DNA from: CAADGU01 sp964581605
GTDB lineage: Bacteria > Chloroflexota > Anaerolineae > Promineifilales > Promineifilaceae
Direction: 5' to 3'
Assembly: GCA_964581605.1 (NCBI GenBank)
Contig: CAZOPF010000009.1
Coordinates: 27,052-91,051 of the forward strand
DNA length: 64,000 bases
In this document: positions 42,507-53,200 of the stretch, piece after piece
Layout: each line of letters starts with the position of its first letter
Position numbering within the stretch: position 1 is the stretch's first letter
The notes under the pieces: generated by a model
Told to the model about the DNA's origin: nothing
The model's database searches: none
The model's input: only the letters and a program-made list of their open reading frames with translations
Position numbers and translations under genes: made by a program

Positions 42507-43481
42507 ATGCCAACTGCTTTAATTACCGGCATCACCGGCCAAGATGGCTCTTATCTGGCCGAGTTTTTGCTGAAAAAGGGATACCACGTGGTGGGCATGG
42601 TACGCCGCACCAGCACCATTAACTTTCATCGCCTGGAACATATCCAGGACAAAATCACCCTCGTGCCCGGCGACCTGGGCGACGAAGTTTCGCTCATTCA
42701 CATTCTGGAAGAACACAAACCGGAAGAGGTTTACAATCTGGCGGCGCAGTCCTTTGTGCAGACCTCATGGAACCAGCCCGTTTTTACCGGCGACGTGACC
42801 GCCCTGGGCGTGACGCGCATGTTGGACGCCATTCGTTTTGTCAACCCCAAAATTCGCTTTTACCAGGCCAGTTCCAGCGAGATGTTTGGCAAAGTGGTAG
42901 AAACGCCGCAGCGAGAAAGCACCCCCTTTTACCCCCGCAGCCCGTATGGAGTGGCCAAGGTATACGGCCACTGGATCACCGTCAACTACCGCGAAAGTTA
43001 TGATATGCACGCTTCGTCTGGCATTTTGTTCAACCACGAATCGCCGCGACGGGGCCTGGAATTTGTAACCCGCAAAATCACCTACCATGTAGCCCAGATC
43101 AAATTGGGGCTGGCAAATGAACTGCGTCTGGGCAACCTGGACGCGCGGCGGGATTGGGGATTTGCCGGGGATTACGTGAAAGCGATGTGGCTGATGTTGC
43201 AGCAGGATGCGCCCGACGATTATGTGGTCGCCACCGGTGAAACCCATTCCGTCGAAGAGTTTCTCGATCTGGCGTTTGGCTGTGTAGACCTGGATTGGCG
43301 GCAGTATGTGGCACAGGACGTGCGCTTCATGCGGCCGGCCGAGGTTGACCTGTTGGTGGGCGACCCGACCAAAGCAGGGCAAAAGTTGGGCTGGGAACCG
43401 GCCGTCTCTTTCCCCGAATTGGTACGCATGATGGTGAAAGCGGATCTGGCACTGCTGGAAGCGGGTCGAACAGGGATGTAA
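42507..43481 (+). CDS. gmd: GDP-mannose 4,6-dehydratase
   Basis: A 324-residue extended short-chain dehydrogenase. The nucleotide-binding GITGQDGSYLAEFLLKKGY is typical of GMD. The catalytic residues are Ser/Glu in SSSEMFG and Tyr147-x3-Lys151 in SPYGVAK, and NHESPRRG is the GMD-specific loop. It converts GDP-mannose to GDP-4-keto-6-deoxymannose for fucose, rhamnose or perosamine. A phosphomannomutase-family gene follows, but no GDP-fucose synthase or mannose-1-phosphate guanylyltransferase is in the window. Confidence 0.93.
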   Translation: MPTALITGITGQDGSYLAEFLLKKGYHVVGMVRRTSTINFHRLEHIQDKITLVPGDLGDEVSLIHILEEHKPEEVYNLAAQSFVQTSWNQPVFTGDVTALGVTRMLDAIRFVNPKIRFYQASSSEMFGKVVETPQRESTPFYPRSPYGVAKVYGHWITVNYRESYDMHASSGILFNHESPRRGLEFVTRKITYHVAQIKLGLANELRLGNLDARRDWGFAGDYVKAMWLMLQQDAPDDYVVATGETHSVEEFLDLAFGCVDLDWRQYVAQDVRFMRPAEVDLLVGDPTKAGQKLGWEPAVSFPELVRMMVKADLALLEAGRTGM

Positions 43482-43535
43482 GGCGGTAATTGGTTCACGG
43501 ATTATGGTTCACAGATAACGAGCGAGGAATTCAAC

Positions 43536-44960
43536 ATGAGCGACATCAAATTTGGCACGGACGGCTGGCGGGGGCGGATTGCGGAGGATTATACGTTTGA
43601 CAATGTGCGCCGCTGTGCGCAGGGGTTTGCTAACTTTATTCAAGCGCAAGGGTTGGCGGAAAAAGGGATTGTGATTGGGCATGATAAGCGGTTTCAGGCG
43701 GAGTTTTTTGCAGCGGCGGCGGCGGAAGTGCTGGCGGCCAATGACATTCACGTCTGGCTGACAGACGAAGCCACGCCTACGCCCACGATTTCCTATGCGG
43801 TGGTGGACAAACAGGCAGGCGGGGCGATCAACATTACCGCCAGCCACAATCCACCCTGGGATTGTGGCTTTAAGGTGCGCGACCCACGCGGCGGGGCGAT
43901 TCCACCGCAGGATTTGAAGCGGATTGAGGCGGCCATTCCCGGCCTGGATGGGGTGAAACGGATGAAGTTGGACGATGCGCTCAGCGACGGCCGTGTCCAC
44001 ATCTTCGATCCCGCCCCCGCCTACATTGCCCAACTGCACCGACTGGTGGATATTGAGGCCATCAAAAATGCCGGGTTCAACGTGTTGGTAGATTGCATGT
44101 GGGGCAATGGGGCGGGCTGGTTTCCGCGGCTGCTGGCCAACGGCCGTACTCACCTCACCGAAGTCCACAACGAACGCAACCCCATCTACCCGCATATGAC
44201 CCGCCCCGAACCCATTCCGCCGAACGTGGATCACGGCCTGAGCATGGCCGGGCAGGTGGGCGCGGATGTGGTCATCATCAACGATGGCGACGCCGACCGG
44301 GTGGGGTTTGGCGATGAAAACGGCCAGTTTATGGATCAATTGCGCGTGTATGGGCTGATGGGTTATTACCTGTTGGAAGTGCGCGGGGAACGGGGGCCCA
44401 TCGTCAAAACGATTTCCACCACCAAGATGCTAAACAAACTGGGCCAGATTTACGGCGTGCCGGTGTATGAAACGGGCGTGGGCTTCAAATACATCGCGCC
44501 CAAGATGGTGGAGGTGGATGGGCTGATTGGCGGTGAGGAGAGCGGCGGCTACGCCTTCCGGGGGCATGTGCCGGAGCGGGATGGCATTCTGGCCGGGCTG
44601 TATATGCTGGATATGATGCGGCTGACGGGTAAAAAACCGTCGGAACTGCTGGCAGCCTTGTTTGAACTGGTTGGCCCCCACTTTTATAACCGGGTGGATT
44701 CAACGTTTGACCAGGTGCGGCGGGCGGAAATTTGGCGGAATGTGGATGGGGCACGGCCGTCTACCATTGGCGGCCTGAAAGTGACCGATATTGTCACCAT
44801 TGACGGGCATCAGTTTATTATGGAAGACGGTGGCTGGCTGTTGGTGCGGTTTAGCGGCACTGAACCCATCATCCGCGTCTACTGCGAAACGACACACGAG
44901 GAGCGGGTGCAGGCTATCCTGGAAGATGGTTTGCGTCTGGCAGGGTTGCCTAACTCCTGA
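43536..44960 (+). CDS. Phosphomannomutase/phosphoglucomutase
   Basis: A 474-residue alpha-D-phosphohexomutase. The catalytic Ser103 is in TASHNPPWDCGFKV, the metal-binding loop is DGDADRVGFGD, the sugar-binding GGEESGGYAF is present, and C-terminal RFSGTEPIIRVYCE binds phosphate. It interconverts hexose-6-phosphate and hexose-1-phosphate; next to gmd it most likely feeds GDP-mannose synthesis. GAGCGAGGAA precedes the ATG. Between gmd and this gene lies a short TTCACGGATTATGGTTCACAG repeat. Confidence 0.92.
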   Translation: MSDIKFGTDGWRGRIAEDYTFDNVRRCAQGFANFIQAQGLAEKGIVIGHDKRFQAEFFAAAAAEVLAANDIHVWLTDEATPTPTISYAVVDKQAGGAINITASHNPPWDCGFKVRDPRGGAIPPQDLKRIEAAIPGLDGVKRMKLDDALSDGRVHIFDPAPAYIAQLHRLVDIEAIKNAGFNVLVDCMWGNGAGWFPRLLANGRTHLTEVHNERNPIYPHMTRPEPIPPNVDHGLSMAGQVGADVVIINDGDADRVGFGDENGQFMDQLRVYGLMGYYLLEVRGERGPIVKTISTTKMLNKLGQIYGVPVYETGVGFKYIAPKMVEVDGLIGGEESGGYAFRGHVPERDGILAGLYMLDMMRLTGKKPSELLAALFELVGPHFYNRVDSTFDQVRRAEIWRNVDGARPSTIGGLKVTDIVTIDGHQFIMEDGGWLLVRFSGTEPIIRVYCETTHEERVQAILEDGLRLAGLPNS

Positions 44961-45021
44961 TTTTGTGGCTTCTCAGGACAGTTATGGCTGGAAACAGGAC
45001 CGACCCGCCCGTTCTCCCTGA

Positions 45022-45070
45022 TATAATCTCCATTATTCGATTTAGCGGCAGATTATTTTCACTCAGGAGG
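45022..45070 (+). promoter_or_regulatory. Promoter and strong ribosome site
   Basis: TATAAT at 45022-45027 and AGGAGG at 45065-45070 before the ATG at 45082. There is no good -35. Confidence 0.45.
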
Positions 45071-45081
45071 TAAACAAACAG

Positions 45082-46107
45082 ATGGACAATATGGAACAAC
45101 CCACCGCACCGGCCACCAAAAAGAGTAACCGACGGCCGTTGCTCATTGGCTGTGGGCTGATGATGGCCTGCATTGTCGTCAGTTGTGGCGTGTTGATGGT
45201 AATGATTAGCCAGGCCAACAGCCAGTTTGATGAGGCGGTAGCCGCCTTGACGGCGGGGGATTGTGTCACGGCCGTGCCCATTTTCCGGGAGGTGGCCGAC
45301 AGCCCCTTTGCCACCGAGGATGACATCAAAACGCCAGCCCTCGCCCACATTGCCACCTGCACCCGCTTTGAAGAGCTGGTTGCCAGCCAGAACAGCGGCG
45401 ATGTAGCCGGGGCACTGATGGGCTATGATGATCTGATGAAGGATTACAACACCAGCCCACTGCTGCCGACCATTGAGAACCAGGCCAAAACGGTGTTTAC
45501 GGCCGCGCCCGCCCAGGTTGCCAGCCTCACCACCTGCGACCGTCTGGACAGCTATCTCAAGCGTAGCTGGATTCCTGACCAGGACACCAATTTACCGCTC
45601 TATTACCAGGCGTGTGGGCAGGTGTATACGGCCGCTGGGGAATACACGAACGCGATGGATGTTTACCAGCGTTTTGTCACCGCCTATCCCAACCATCCCG
45701 ATTATGCGGTTGTGGAAGCGCAGATGGCCAAAGCGGCCGTAGCTGAAGCCAGAGCGGCCGGGGCCGGCGAGATTGCCCCACCAACTTCCTCCGGTAAAGG
45801 CAGTGGTTCAGGCCCGGCCGTAGTCGTCATTCAAAATGACTCCCGCGAAGAACTGAGCCTGGTCTTCAGCGGGCCAGAAGCACGCTTTGAAACATTGGAA
45901 CCGTGCGCCGAATGTCAGGATTATTTTGGCAGCGGCCCCGAATTTTGCCCGGAACTGGGGCCGATTGGCACCTATGAAGTGCCGCCTGGCACGTATGATG
46001 TTGTCGTCAAATCCATTAGTGACGGCGAGGTCATCCCTTTCACTGGCGTCTGGGATTTGACGGCCGGAGAAGAGTATTACAGTTGTTTCTTCCTGATTAC
46101 GGAGTGA
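45082..46107 (+). CDS. Membrane-anchored TPR-like protein, function unknown
   Basis: A 341-residue protein. A short cytoplasmic start (KKSNRRP) precedes one membrane helix (LLIGCGLMMACIVVSCGVLM). About 160 residues of TPR-like helices follow (FDEAVAALTAGDCVTAVPIF, YTNAMDVYQRFVTAYPNHPD), then a Ser/Gly linker and a beta domain with a Cys cluster (LEPCAECQDYFGSGPEFCPE). The last domain probably lies outside the cell and is disulfide linked. No family was recognised. The gene ends just before a GATGCGTGATAC-type repeat. Confidence 0.75.
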   Translation: MDNMEQPTAPATKKSNRRPLLIGCGLMMACIVVSCGVLMVMISQANSQFDEAVAALTAGDCVTAVPIFREVADSPFATEDDIKTPALAHIATCTRFEELVASQNSGDVAGALMGYDDLMKDYNTSPLLPTIENQAKTVFTAAPAQVASLTTCDRLDSYLKRSWIPDQDTNLPLYYQACGQVYTAAGEYTNAMDVYQRFVTAYPNHPDYAVVEAQMAKAAVAEARAAGAGEIAPPTSSGKGSGSGPAVVVIQNDSREELSLVFSGPEARFETLEPCAECQDYFGSGPEFCPELGPIGTYEVPPGTYDVVVKSISDGEVIPFTGVWDLTAGEEYYSCFFLITE

Positions 46108-46150
46108 TACGTGATGCGCGGGCTGTGACCTTTAGGCATCACGCATCACG
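46103..46150. repeat. GTGATGCGTGATG-word hairpin
   Basis: gtgatacgtgatgcgcgggc answered by ggcatcacgcatcacggg between convergent genes. It encodes the last residues (SSITRDA) of the enoyl-CoA hydratase. It may end transcription from both sides, though it has no T-run. Confidence 0.6.
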
Positions 46151-46948
46151 GGTTATACTGGATGGGTAAATCGGCCGCTGCCGTTGCCGCAAACCGTCCA
46201 CACCCGCCATCATATCTTCGCCAAAGAAGTTCAACATCTCCAATGCCAGCGAATGGTCAAAAATAGGGCCGGCGTTAAGCAACCATTGGTTCAGGGCGCG
46301 TTTGGTAAAGCGGATGGCGTGGCGCGGCCCGGTTGCCAGATTGGTAGCTACCTCCATAGCCTTTGCCAACAGCTGATCATCCGGCACGGTCAGGCTAACC
46401 AGACCTATAGCGGCGGCAGTACGGCCGTCTATAAAATCACTCGTCAACAGGTAATACTTCGCCTTTGCCATACCGCATAACAGAGGCCAGATAATGGCTG
46501 CATGGTCGCCTGCGGCCACGCCCATACGCACATGGCCATCAGCCAGCCGTGCATTTTCGGCAGCAATGCTGATATCCGCCAGCAGCGCCACCACCAGGCC
46601 CGCACCTACGGCCGGCCCGTTGATGGCCGAGATTACTGGTTTACTGCAATGGAGCATGTTGTAAACCAATGCCCGTGCCTCATCCAGAATTCGCACAATT
46701 TCGTCATAATGGCCATAGGCGTCGGCAACCATTTGCAAATCACCACCGGCCGAAAAGGCACGGCCGGCCCCGGTGACAACAGCCACATGCACATCTGGGT
46801 CACGGTCAATGGTTTGCCACACTTCTACCAGTTCTGTGTGCAAGCGGGTGTTGGCAGCATTGAGAGAGTCTGGCCGATTCAGCGTTAACCACAGAATATG
46901 ATTTGGTCGCTTTTCAAAGAGAATGTGTTGAAAATCCTGATACTCCAT
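46139..46948 (-). CDS. Enoyl-CoA hydratase/isomerase family protein
   Basis: A 269-residue crotonase-fold enzyme. The oxyanion-hole segments are GAGRAFSAGGDLQ and the alpha-helical INGPAVGAGLVVALLADI. The usual second catalytic Glu region reads DGHVRMGVAAGDHAAIIWPL, where the typical ExxxG Glu is not evident; the exact reaction on acyl-CoA (hydration, isomerisation or hydrolysis) is therefore uncertain. It is followed upstream by UPF0182 in the same direction but with a 34-base gap. It is probably linked to fatty-acid or aromatic acyl-CoA metabolism. Confidence 0.88.
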   Translation of the reverse strand: MEYQDFQHILFEKRPNHILWLTLNRPDSLNAANTRLHTELVEVWQTIDRDPDVHVAVVTGAGRAFSAGGDLQMVADAYGHYDEIVRILDEARALVYNMLHCSKPVISAINGPAVGAGLVVALLADISIAAENARLADGHVRMGVAAGDHAAIIWPLLCGMAKAKYYLLTSDFIDGRTAAAIGLVSLTVPDDQLLAKAMEVATNLATGPRHAIRFTKRALNQWLLNAGPIFDHSLALEMLNFFGEDMMAGVDGLRQRQRPIYPSSITRDA

Positions 46949-46982
46949 GCGTGTCCCCTGTCAATATCTTTGGTGATTGCTT

Positions 46983-49892
46983 TTATTCTTCCCTTACTAA
47001 TGCCATGAGTTCAGCCAGGTCTTGTTGTAAGGCTTCCAATTCGGCCCCGTAGGTGGCCCAATCGCCACTTCGTTGGGCCGCTTCGGCCGCTTCAAAGTGG
47101 GCATTAGCGGAAGCGATCAGGGCCGCGATGGCTGTGTTGGCGGGTACAGCCGCACCAATTTCTCCTTCACCTGTGGCCGGTTCGGCCGGGGGTTGAATTT
47201 GCTCGCCAATGGCAGCTGCTACATCCTCCGGGGTGCTTTGCAGCAGCAATGCCAATGCACCGGCCAGCGTCGCATCCATCGCAATCTGGGTGTCGGTAGC
47301 CACAATAACTCGCTTGAGTTCAGGCAAGGCGTTTGATTCACTGAGCAAGTAAATTGGTTCCACATAAAGAAAACGGCCGTTCATCGGAATGACGAGCAAA
47401 TTCCCCCGGATAACCCGCGAACCGCTCTGATTCCATAAAGAAAACTGTTCGGAAATAGTTGGCTCCTGGTCAATACGCCCTTCAATTTGCAGCGGCCCAA
47501 AGATCAACTCTTGCTTGGGCAGTTCATACACAACCAATTCGCCGTAATGAGGCACATCATTGCGCACCGCCATCCAGGCGATCATGTTATCTTTGCCTGC
47601 CGGGGTGAAGGGTTGGATGAGCAAATACTCTGTTTCCGATTCCCCAGGCAAGGGCATACTGACGTAATAGGGTTCCATCTCTATCGGGCCGCTGTTGGCA
47701 CTGCCATCTACAGTGTACAGTTCTTGGGGATTCTGCCACACATCTTCTTGATTATAAAAAACGCGCGTATCTGTCATGTGATAACGTAGATATTGGGCCG
47801 TTTGCAAGGCAAACATATCCACCGGAAAGCGCAAATGGTTACGCAAATCTTCTGGCATTTCGCCTAAAGATTTGAACACTCCAGGAAATGCACTGGCATA
47901 TGCCTGAATAATAGGATCATCTGGATCGGTAATGTAGAAAGAGATGGAACCTTCGTAAGCGTCTACAACAACTTTAGCGGCATTGCGAATGTAATTGATC
48001 ATGAGCCGTTGATTACCAATCTGTAAGGGAGCTGGCTCAGAATAGGGAAAGCGGTTGCTGATGGTATAAGCATCTTGTATCCACACCAGACGGCCGTCAT
48101 CCGTAACCACCAGATACGGGTCTTGATCTAGCAACAAAAAAGGGGCCACCTGGTGGATACGCTCTTGAATTTGACGATGCAGCAGCAGTTGGGTGTCGTC
48201 ATCAATATCATCACTCAACAAGATATTAAAATCCCTCAGGCGAATGGCAAAAGCCAGCCGTTTGAAGAAGCTATCCAGAAGTATGCCGCCTTGCCCGGAA
48301 TAGCGGGTATAAGCGTTTTGATTGCCCTGCGGAAAGTTAAACTCTTCCTGACGGCTGTTGACGAACACCGAATCGGTTGTCAATTCGCCAAAATATATCT
48401 CCGGGCGGTTCACCTGAATTTCCGGCACACTGCTTTGGGGCGGCAGGTCTTTTATGAAAAATTCAGGCTGCCCTTCGGCCGTAAATTGATTGACCGGATT
48501 CATCACCACCCCAAAACCGTGGGTGAATACCAGATTGAGATTGAGCCAGGTTTTTGTTTCCAACCCTTCCTTGTTAAGCTCCCGTGCGGCCAGCATTACC
48601 TGGCGTGATTCACCAGCAACTTCATAACGATCAATATCAATATCACCAATCTGGTAATACGTGCGCAATTCCTGCAGCTGTTTATACGTATCGTGTAGAG
48701 GGCGGTAATCCCACAGGCGGATGTTTTTCAGGATTTCGGCGTTGCGGGGCAGGTCTTGTGAGGTCAGTGAATTACCAAGGTCATATGGCTGCGTTACCAC
48801 CTTATCCAATCCAAATCCCAAACGGGTATAGGTGATATTGTTCGCAATATAGGGTGCTTCTCTATCGAGTTCATTTGGCTCAACGGAATACCGCTGCACA
48901 AAACCGGGTAGTATGCCCCCAATGACGAGGGTCGCTGCCAGCCACAATCCGGCAGTGATGAGCAACGGCCGTAAATCAAACCGAAATACATTCAGCAGCA
49001 TTGCCAAAGCGGCCATCCCCATAAAAAGAGCCTGGGCATAGATGCCATAAATTTCCACGTTCATATCGGTATAACTGGCGCCAAACACCACCCCGCGTGA
49101 AGAATAGAGCAGTTCATACACGTCGAATACATATCCTACCGTCCACAAAGCTAAAATGAGCGTAGACAATAAAGCCACGTGTGACCGCAAGACGGCCGAT
49201 TCATGCGGCCGCCAGTTCCCCCGTTGAATCTCTGGAATATGATTGGCTGCATAAATAACCACAACACCCATCAGCATTATTACCAGAAGGGAAACAAGCC
49301 ACTGCTGTATCAATGTGTAAACGGGGAGTTCTAACAAGTAATAACTGATGTCTTTGTTAAAAACCGGATCCGCCATGTTATAGGGCATTCGATAAATATA
49401 GCGTAACAATTCCCCCCAACGCGCCGCCACAGAACTGGCAAACCCAATCGCTACCAGCAGAGCTATACCCATTATCAGCCATTGAACACCGGGAATTTGC
49501 AGCAGTTTAGGATTAAATGGGGGGGTGTGGCGAATAGCTCGACGGCGGGCAATGTGCCAATTTAACAACAAAATGAAAAAGGCAAACAGAAAAAAGAGGC
49601 CAAAGACACTGATACGCGCCAGCCATTGAGTTGTCCATACATTGCCGTAATCTACCGATTCAAACCATAACCATTCAGTATAAATGGAAACGAGCCAGCT
49701 AAAAAAGAGTGCCAGGATGGTAATGAGGCCAGCTATCAGGATCAGCCGATTAGGACGGCCGTTATGGTTTGGGCGCGAAGGTAGAGGTGGGCGGCCGCCG
49801 CCTTCATCGTCATCTTTGCGATTGGTATCCCAGCCCGCTTCTTCCATGGCCCGGCGAAATACTTCTGGGATGTCATAATCGTCTCGGCTCAT
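46983..49892 (-). CDS. UPF0182 family membrane protein
   Basis: A 969-residue COG1615/UPF0182 protein. About seven membrane helices occupy residues 50-340, after a cytoplasmic start (MSRDDYDIPEVFRRAMEEAG). A large extracytoplasmic domain follows with family segments (IANNITYTRLGFGLDKV, RLWDYRPLHDTYKQLQELRT, FTHGFGVVMNPVNQF). The acidic C-terminus is rich in Ala/Glu (AHFEAAEAAQRSGDWATYG). The family is widespread and uncharacterised. The length is normal. Confidence 0.93.
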   Translation of the reverse strand: MSRDDYDIPEVFRRAMEEAGWDTNRKDDDEGGGRPPLPSRPNHNGRPNRLILIAGLITILALFFSWLVSIYTEWLWFESVDYGNVWTTQWLARISVFGLFFLFAFFILLLNWHIARRRAIRHTPPFNPKLLQIPGVQWLIMGIALLVAIGFASSVAARWGELLRYIYRMPYNMADPVFNKDISYYLLELPVYTLIQQWLVSLLVIMLMGVVVIYAANHIPEIQRGNWRPHESAVLRSHVALLSTLILALWTVGYVFDVYELLYSSRGVVFGASYTDMNVEIYGIYAQALFMGMAALAMLLNVFRFDLRPLLITAGLWLAATLVIGGILPGFVQRYSVEPNELDREAPYIANNITYTRLGFGLDKVVTQPYDLGNSLTSQDLPRNAEILKNIRLWDYRPLHDTYKQLQELRTYYQIGDIDIDRYEVAGESRQVMLAARELNKEGLETKTWLNLNLVFTHGFGVVMNPVNQFTAEGQPEFFIKDLPPQSSVPEIQVNRPEIYFGELTTDSVFVNSRQEEFNFPQGNQNAYTRYSGQGGILLDSFFKRLAFAIRLRDFNILLSDDIDDDTQLLLHRQIQERIHQVAPFLLLDQDPYLVVTDDGRLVWIQDAYTISNRFPYSEPAPLQIGNQRLMINYIRNAAKVVVDAYEGSISFYITDPDDPIIQAYASAFPGVFKSLGEMPEDLRNHLRFPVDMFALQTAQYLRYHMTDTRVFYNQEDVWQNPQELYTVDGSANSGPIEMEPYYVSMPLPGESETEYLLIQPFTPAGKDNMIAWMAVRNDVPHYGELVVYELPKQELIFGPLQIEGRIDQEPTISEQFSLWNQSGSRVIRGNLLVIPMNGRFLYVEPIYLLSESNALPELKRVIVATDTQIAMDATLAGALALLLQSTPEDVAAAIGEQIQPPAEPATGEGEIGAAVPANTAIAALIASANAHFEAAEAAQRSGDWATYGAELEALQQDLAELMALVREE

Positions 49893-50221
49893 GCAAAACT
49901 CCCAAAACTCATGTAACTCGATTTGGCAAATTGCCTTACAAATGTTATTGGCAAATCATCAATGATCACTTAACCAGGTTCATTATCCCACATTTTCCCT
50001 AAACAGGTTGAAATATCACGTGCAAATAATGTTCTTGCCCGTTAGACGCTCATCATCGCAGTTTTGCCGTTGCTTTACGGCCGTTAATCGTTTGATGCCC
50101 GATAACAGCGACTTATCGGCCAATTATTCAATTTTACGAAAGCAGAACCGTTTGAAGAGGATATTATGCGGGCTTTCCCCTCCTGGAAATATGTCCCCCC
50201 ACCGAATTTGCCATAGCCTGA
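49893..50221. other. Intergenic region, no gene recognised
   Basis: 329 bases between the UPF0182 start and the stop of the BTAD regulator. It holds one ACGGCCGT near 50079 and scattered AT-rich stretches that may contain the UPF0182 promoter. The open frame at 50008-50268 shows no domain and overlaps the regulator's end, so it is not called. Confidence 0.5.
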
Positions 50222-53200
50222 CTACTCACGCCACAGCGCCAGAGCTACCACTTCTTCTAGCGACATAGCCTGCCCGGCGGCCCAGGTTTGGGTGAATGTA
50301 TCCTCGTCGAGTTGGGCGCGAATCGTCGCCATCACTTTTTCATATCCTACCTGGAATGCCGGAGCGCGGATATTCTGGGCAGTTGAATAATAGACGGCCG
50401 TTGCCCCCAACAACGTAGCCGCCCGTAGCGTCTCTCCCCTGGCCGCCCACACACCAGCCATCCCTTCAACTCCTCTACAAATAAGCTTCTTGACATTTAC
50501 CTCCTGCGCCAGACACAAGCTCTCCTGGAAGCAAGCCATGGCCTGCTCGATTTCTCCTGGTTGCAGACAGGCCTGCCCCAATAGCGCCAGGAGGCGGGCG
50601 GATGCATACTTGACTTTTCGCTCCCTCCAAATTGTCAGACTGTCTGCAAAGAACTTTTTTGCCTGCTCATACTCTCCATTGACCAACGCGACCTCACCCA
50701 GAAGCATGAACGACTGGGCTATTCCCCACCGGACGCCAAGCTGGCTGAACTGGCGCAATCCTTCTTCAACATACTTTCTCGCCTGATTCATGTCACCTTG
50801 ATTGTAGGCAACATCGCCTAAGTGGTTCGTCAGAATGGCGATTTTAAGGTTGTTGCTAAACTTTTGGAAGTACTTTAAGGACGCTTCGCCCAATGAAAGA
50901 GCCAGAGAATGGTGCCCCTGGCATGAGACAGCCATGGACAACCGGTAAAGGCTATCCGCTAAAAAAAAGTCGTCCCGTATCTCCTCAAAGATTTCAACGG
51001 CCGTTTCATGATGAATGCGAGCCGCAACATAATCTTGGCGATACGCAGCCAAATATAGACCCTGGTAGTGTGAAGCGTAGCCGTAAAGCCATATATCCTT
51101 TGTTTGCTGGCTCAAGCGGAGCGCCTCATCCAGAAGGCTTTGGGCGGTGGTTTGATTGCCCAGGGCCGCCTCTATTGATCCGCCATCACACAGCGCGTAA
51201 ACCAATAACTCTTTATCAGCCAGCCTCCGGGCCAGCGACAGGGATTCGGGCTGATAAGTGGTCGCCATGTGGCGATCCCCTCCTCCCCAGGAGTTTCTCA
51301 CCATGAAGGTCAGAGCTTTAAGACGGGCCAGTGAAGGGGTTTGATTCTGGGGAAGCGCTAAAATTTTTACCTGCCAATCCGTCACTCCTTGCCAATAACC
51401 ACGCATGTACCAGAACCAGGCCAGGGCGCCGACCAGCCGCAATGCTTCCTGAGGGTCGTGTTCGCAAGACCAGGTTAAAGCAGCCTGTAGATTGTCATTT
51501 TCGCTCTCCAGGCGGTCGAGCCAGAGGAGTTGGTTAGCGCGACGCAGTTCGGGTTCGGCCCTCTCCGCCAGGGCGACAAAATAGGCAGTGTGCTGTTGCC
51601 ATAGCCTTTCCTGTTCGCCGCTCTCGGCCAACTTTTCCAGAGCATATTCGCGGATCGTTTCCAGCATGGTGAAGCGCGGTTCGCTATCCACTTCGTGTTG
51701 TTGCAGCAGGTGGTGGTCAAGCAGGCTTTCCAGCCCATTCAGGATGTCCAGGTTGCCGTCGGCATTGGCTATGGCTTCAGTTGCTTCCAGGGTGCAGCCG
51801 CTCACAAAGACCGCCAGCCGCCGGAACAGGGTTTGTTCGGCTGCGGGCAGCAGGTCATGGCTCCAATCCAGGGTAGCGCGTAAGGTTTGCTGCCGCGCCG
51901 GGGCATCTCTGGCCCCGCCGGTCAGCCATTGCAGCCGCCTGTTCAGCCGTGTGCGCATTTGCCGGGGCGACATCAGCCGGATGCGGGCGGCGGCCAGTTC
52001 CAGCGCCAGGGGTAGCCCATCCAGCCGGGTGCAAATCTCGGCCACATCCGGCGCGTTTTCTAGGGCGAGGGCAAACGCCGGTTTCGTCTCTCGCGCCCGC
52101 TCGACGAAGAGCTGCACGGACTCTACCTGCTGCAATTGCGCCAGAGGTGGCAACTGTTGCGGGTCTGGTCGAAGCAGAGGTAGCACCTCGTAGCTTTGGG
52201 CAATGGACAGGTGGAGCGAGACGCGGCTGGTGATGAGGATTTTGAGCCGGGGCGCGGCCGTTAGCCATTCCGCCAGTTGCGGCGCGGCCGTCACGATTCG
52301 CTCAAAGTTATCCAACACCAGGAGCAACTCTTTTTCGCGCAAATAAGCGGCCAGCACGTCCGGCCAGGGCGGCATTCCGGGCGATTCCTGCAAACCTAAC
52401 TGCCGGGCGATGGTAGCGGCCACCAGGGTCGGGTCGGTAATGGCCGCCAGGGGGACAAACCAGACACCATCGGCAAAATCGGGCAGTGCGGCGGCCGCTA
52501 CCTGCAAACAGAGCCGCGTCTTGCCCGTGCCACCCGTTCCCGTCAGTGTCAGCAGGCGGGTGGTGGGTTGGGCCAGTTGATGGCATACGGCCGTGACCTC
52601 TGCCTCTCTACCAATAAAGCTGGTGGCCTGTGGGGGGAGGTTGTGGAGGGGTGCAGAGGAGCGGGAGAGCGGAGGGGCAGAGGAGCGGAGGAGCGGAGGA
52701 GCAGAGGAGAGAAGGGGCGGGGCGTCGAGGTCGGCCGTTGGTGAATCAGGTGGTTCCCAATCTGGCTGCGTCTGTTGTACCTGAGGAACTATGCTCTGGC
52801 CATCATGCCCTGCTTCTTCGGCAAGTTGGCGAGACAGCGGAAAGAGGGTGGCGGCCAGCACATCTCCCTCCTGACTGTGTAAAAGTTGCTCGAATAAGGC
52901 TCTGGTTTGTGGTGATGGCTCGACGCCTAGCTCTTTTTCCAGCGCGTCCACGCAACGGCGGTAAACGGCCGCCATCCGCACCAGGTCGCCCCGGCCAGCA
53001 TGAGCCACCATCAAGGCACGGTAAGCTACTTCCGGTGACTGCCCAAAGGCCAGCCAGCGTTCGCCCCATTCCAGCAGATCATCCCAACGATGCACGGCCG
53101 TCAGCCTATCTAGCAGTTGCTCCATTTTGCGCTCAAAGAGGCTTTGCTGCCGTTCCCGCTGCCACACCACCCAATCATCATAGAAACCGGGCAGCAGTTC

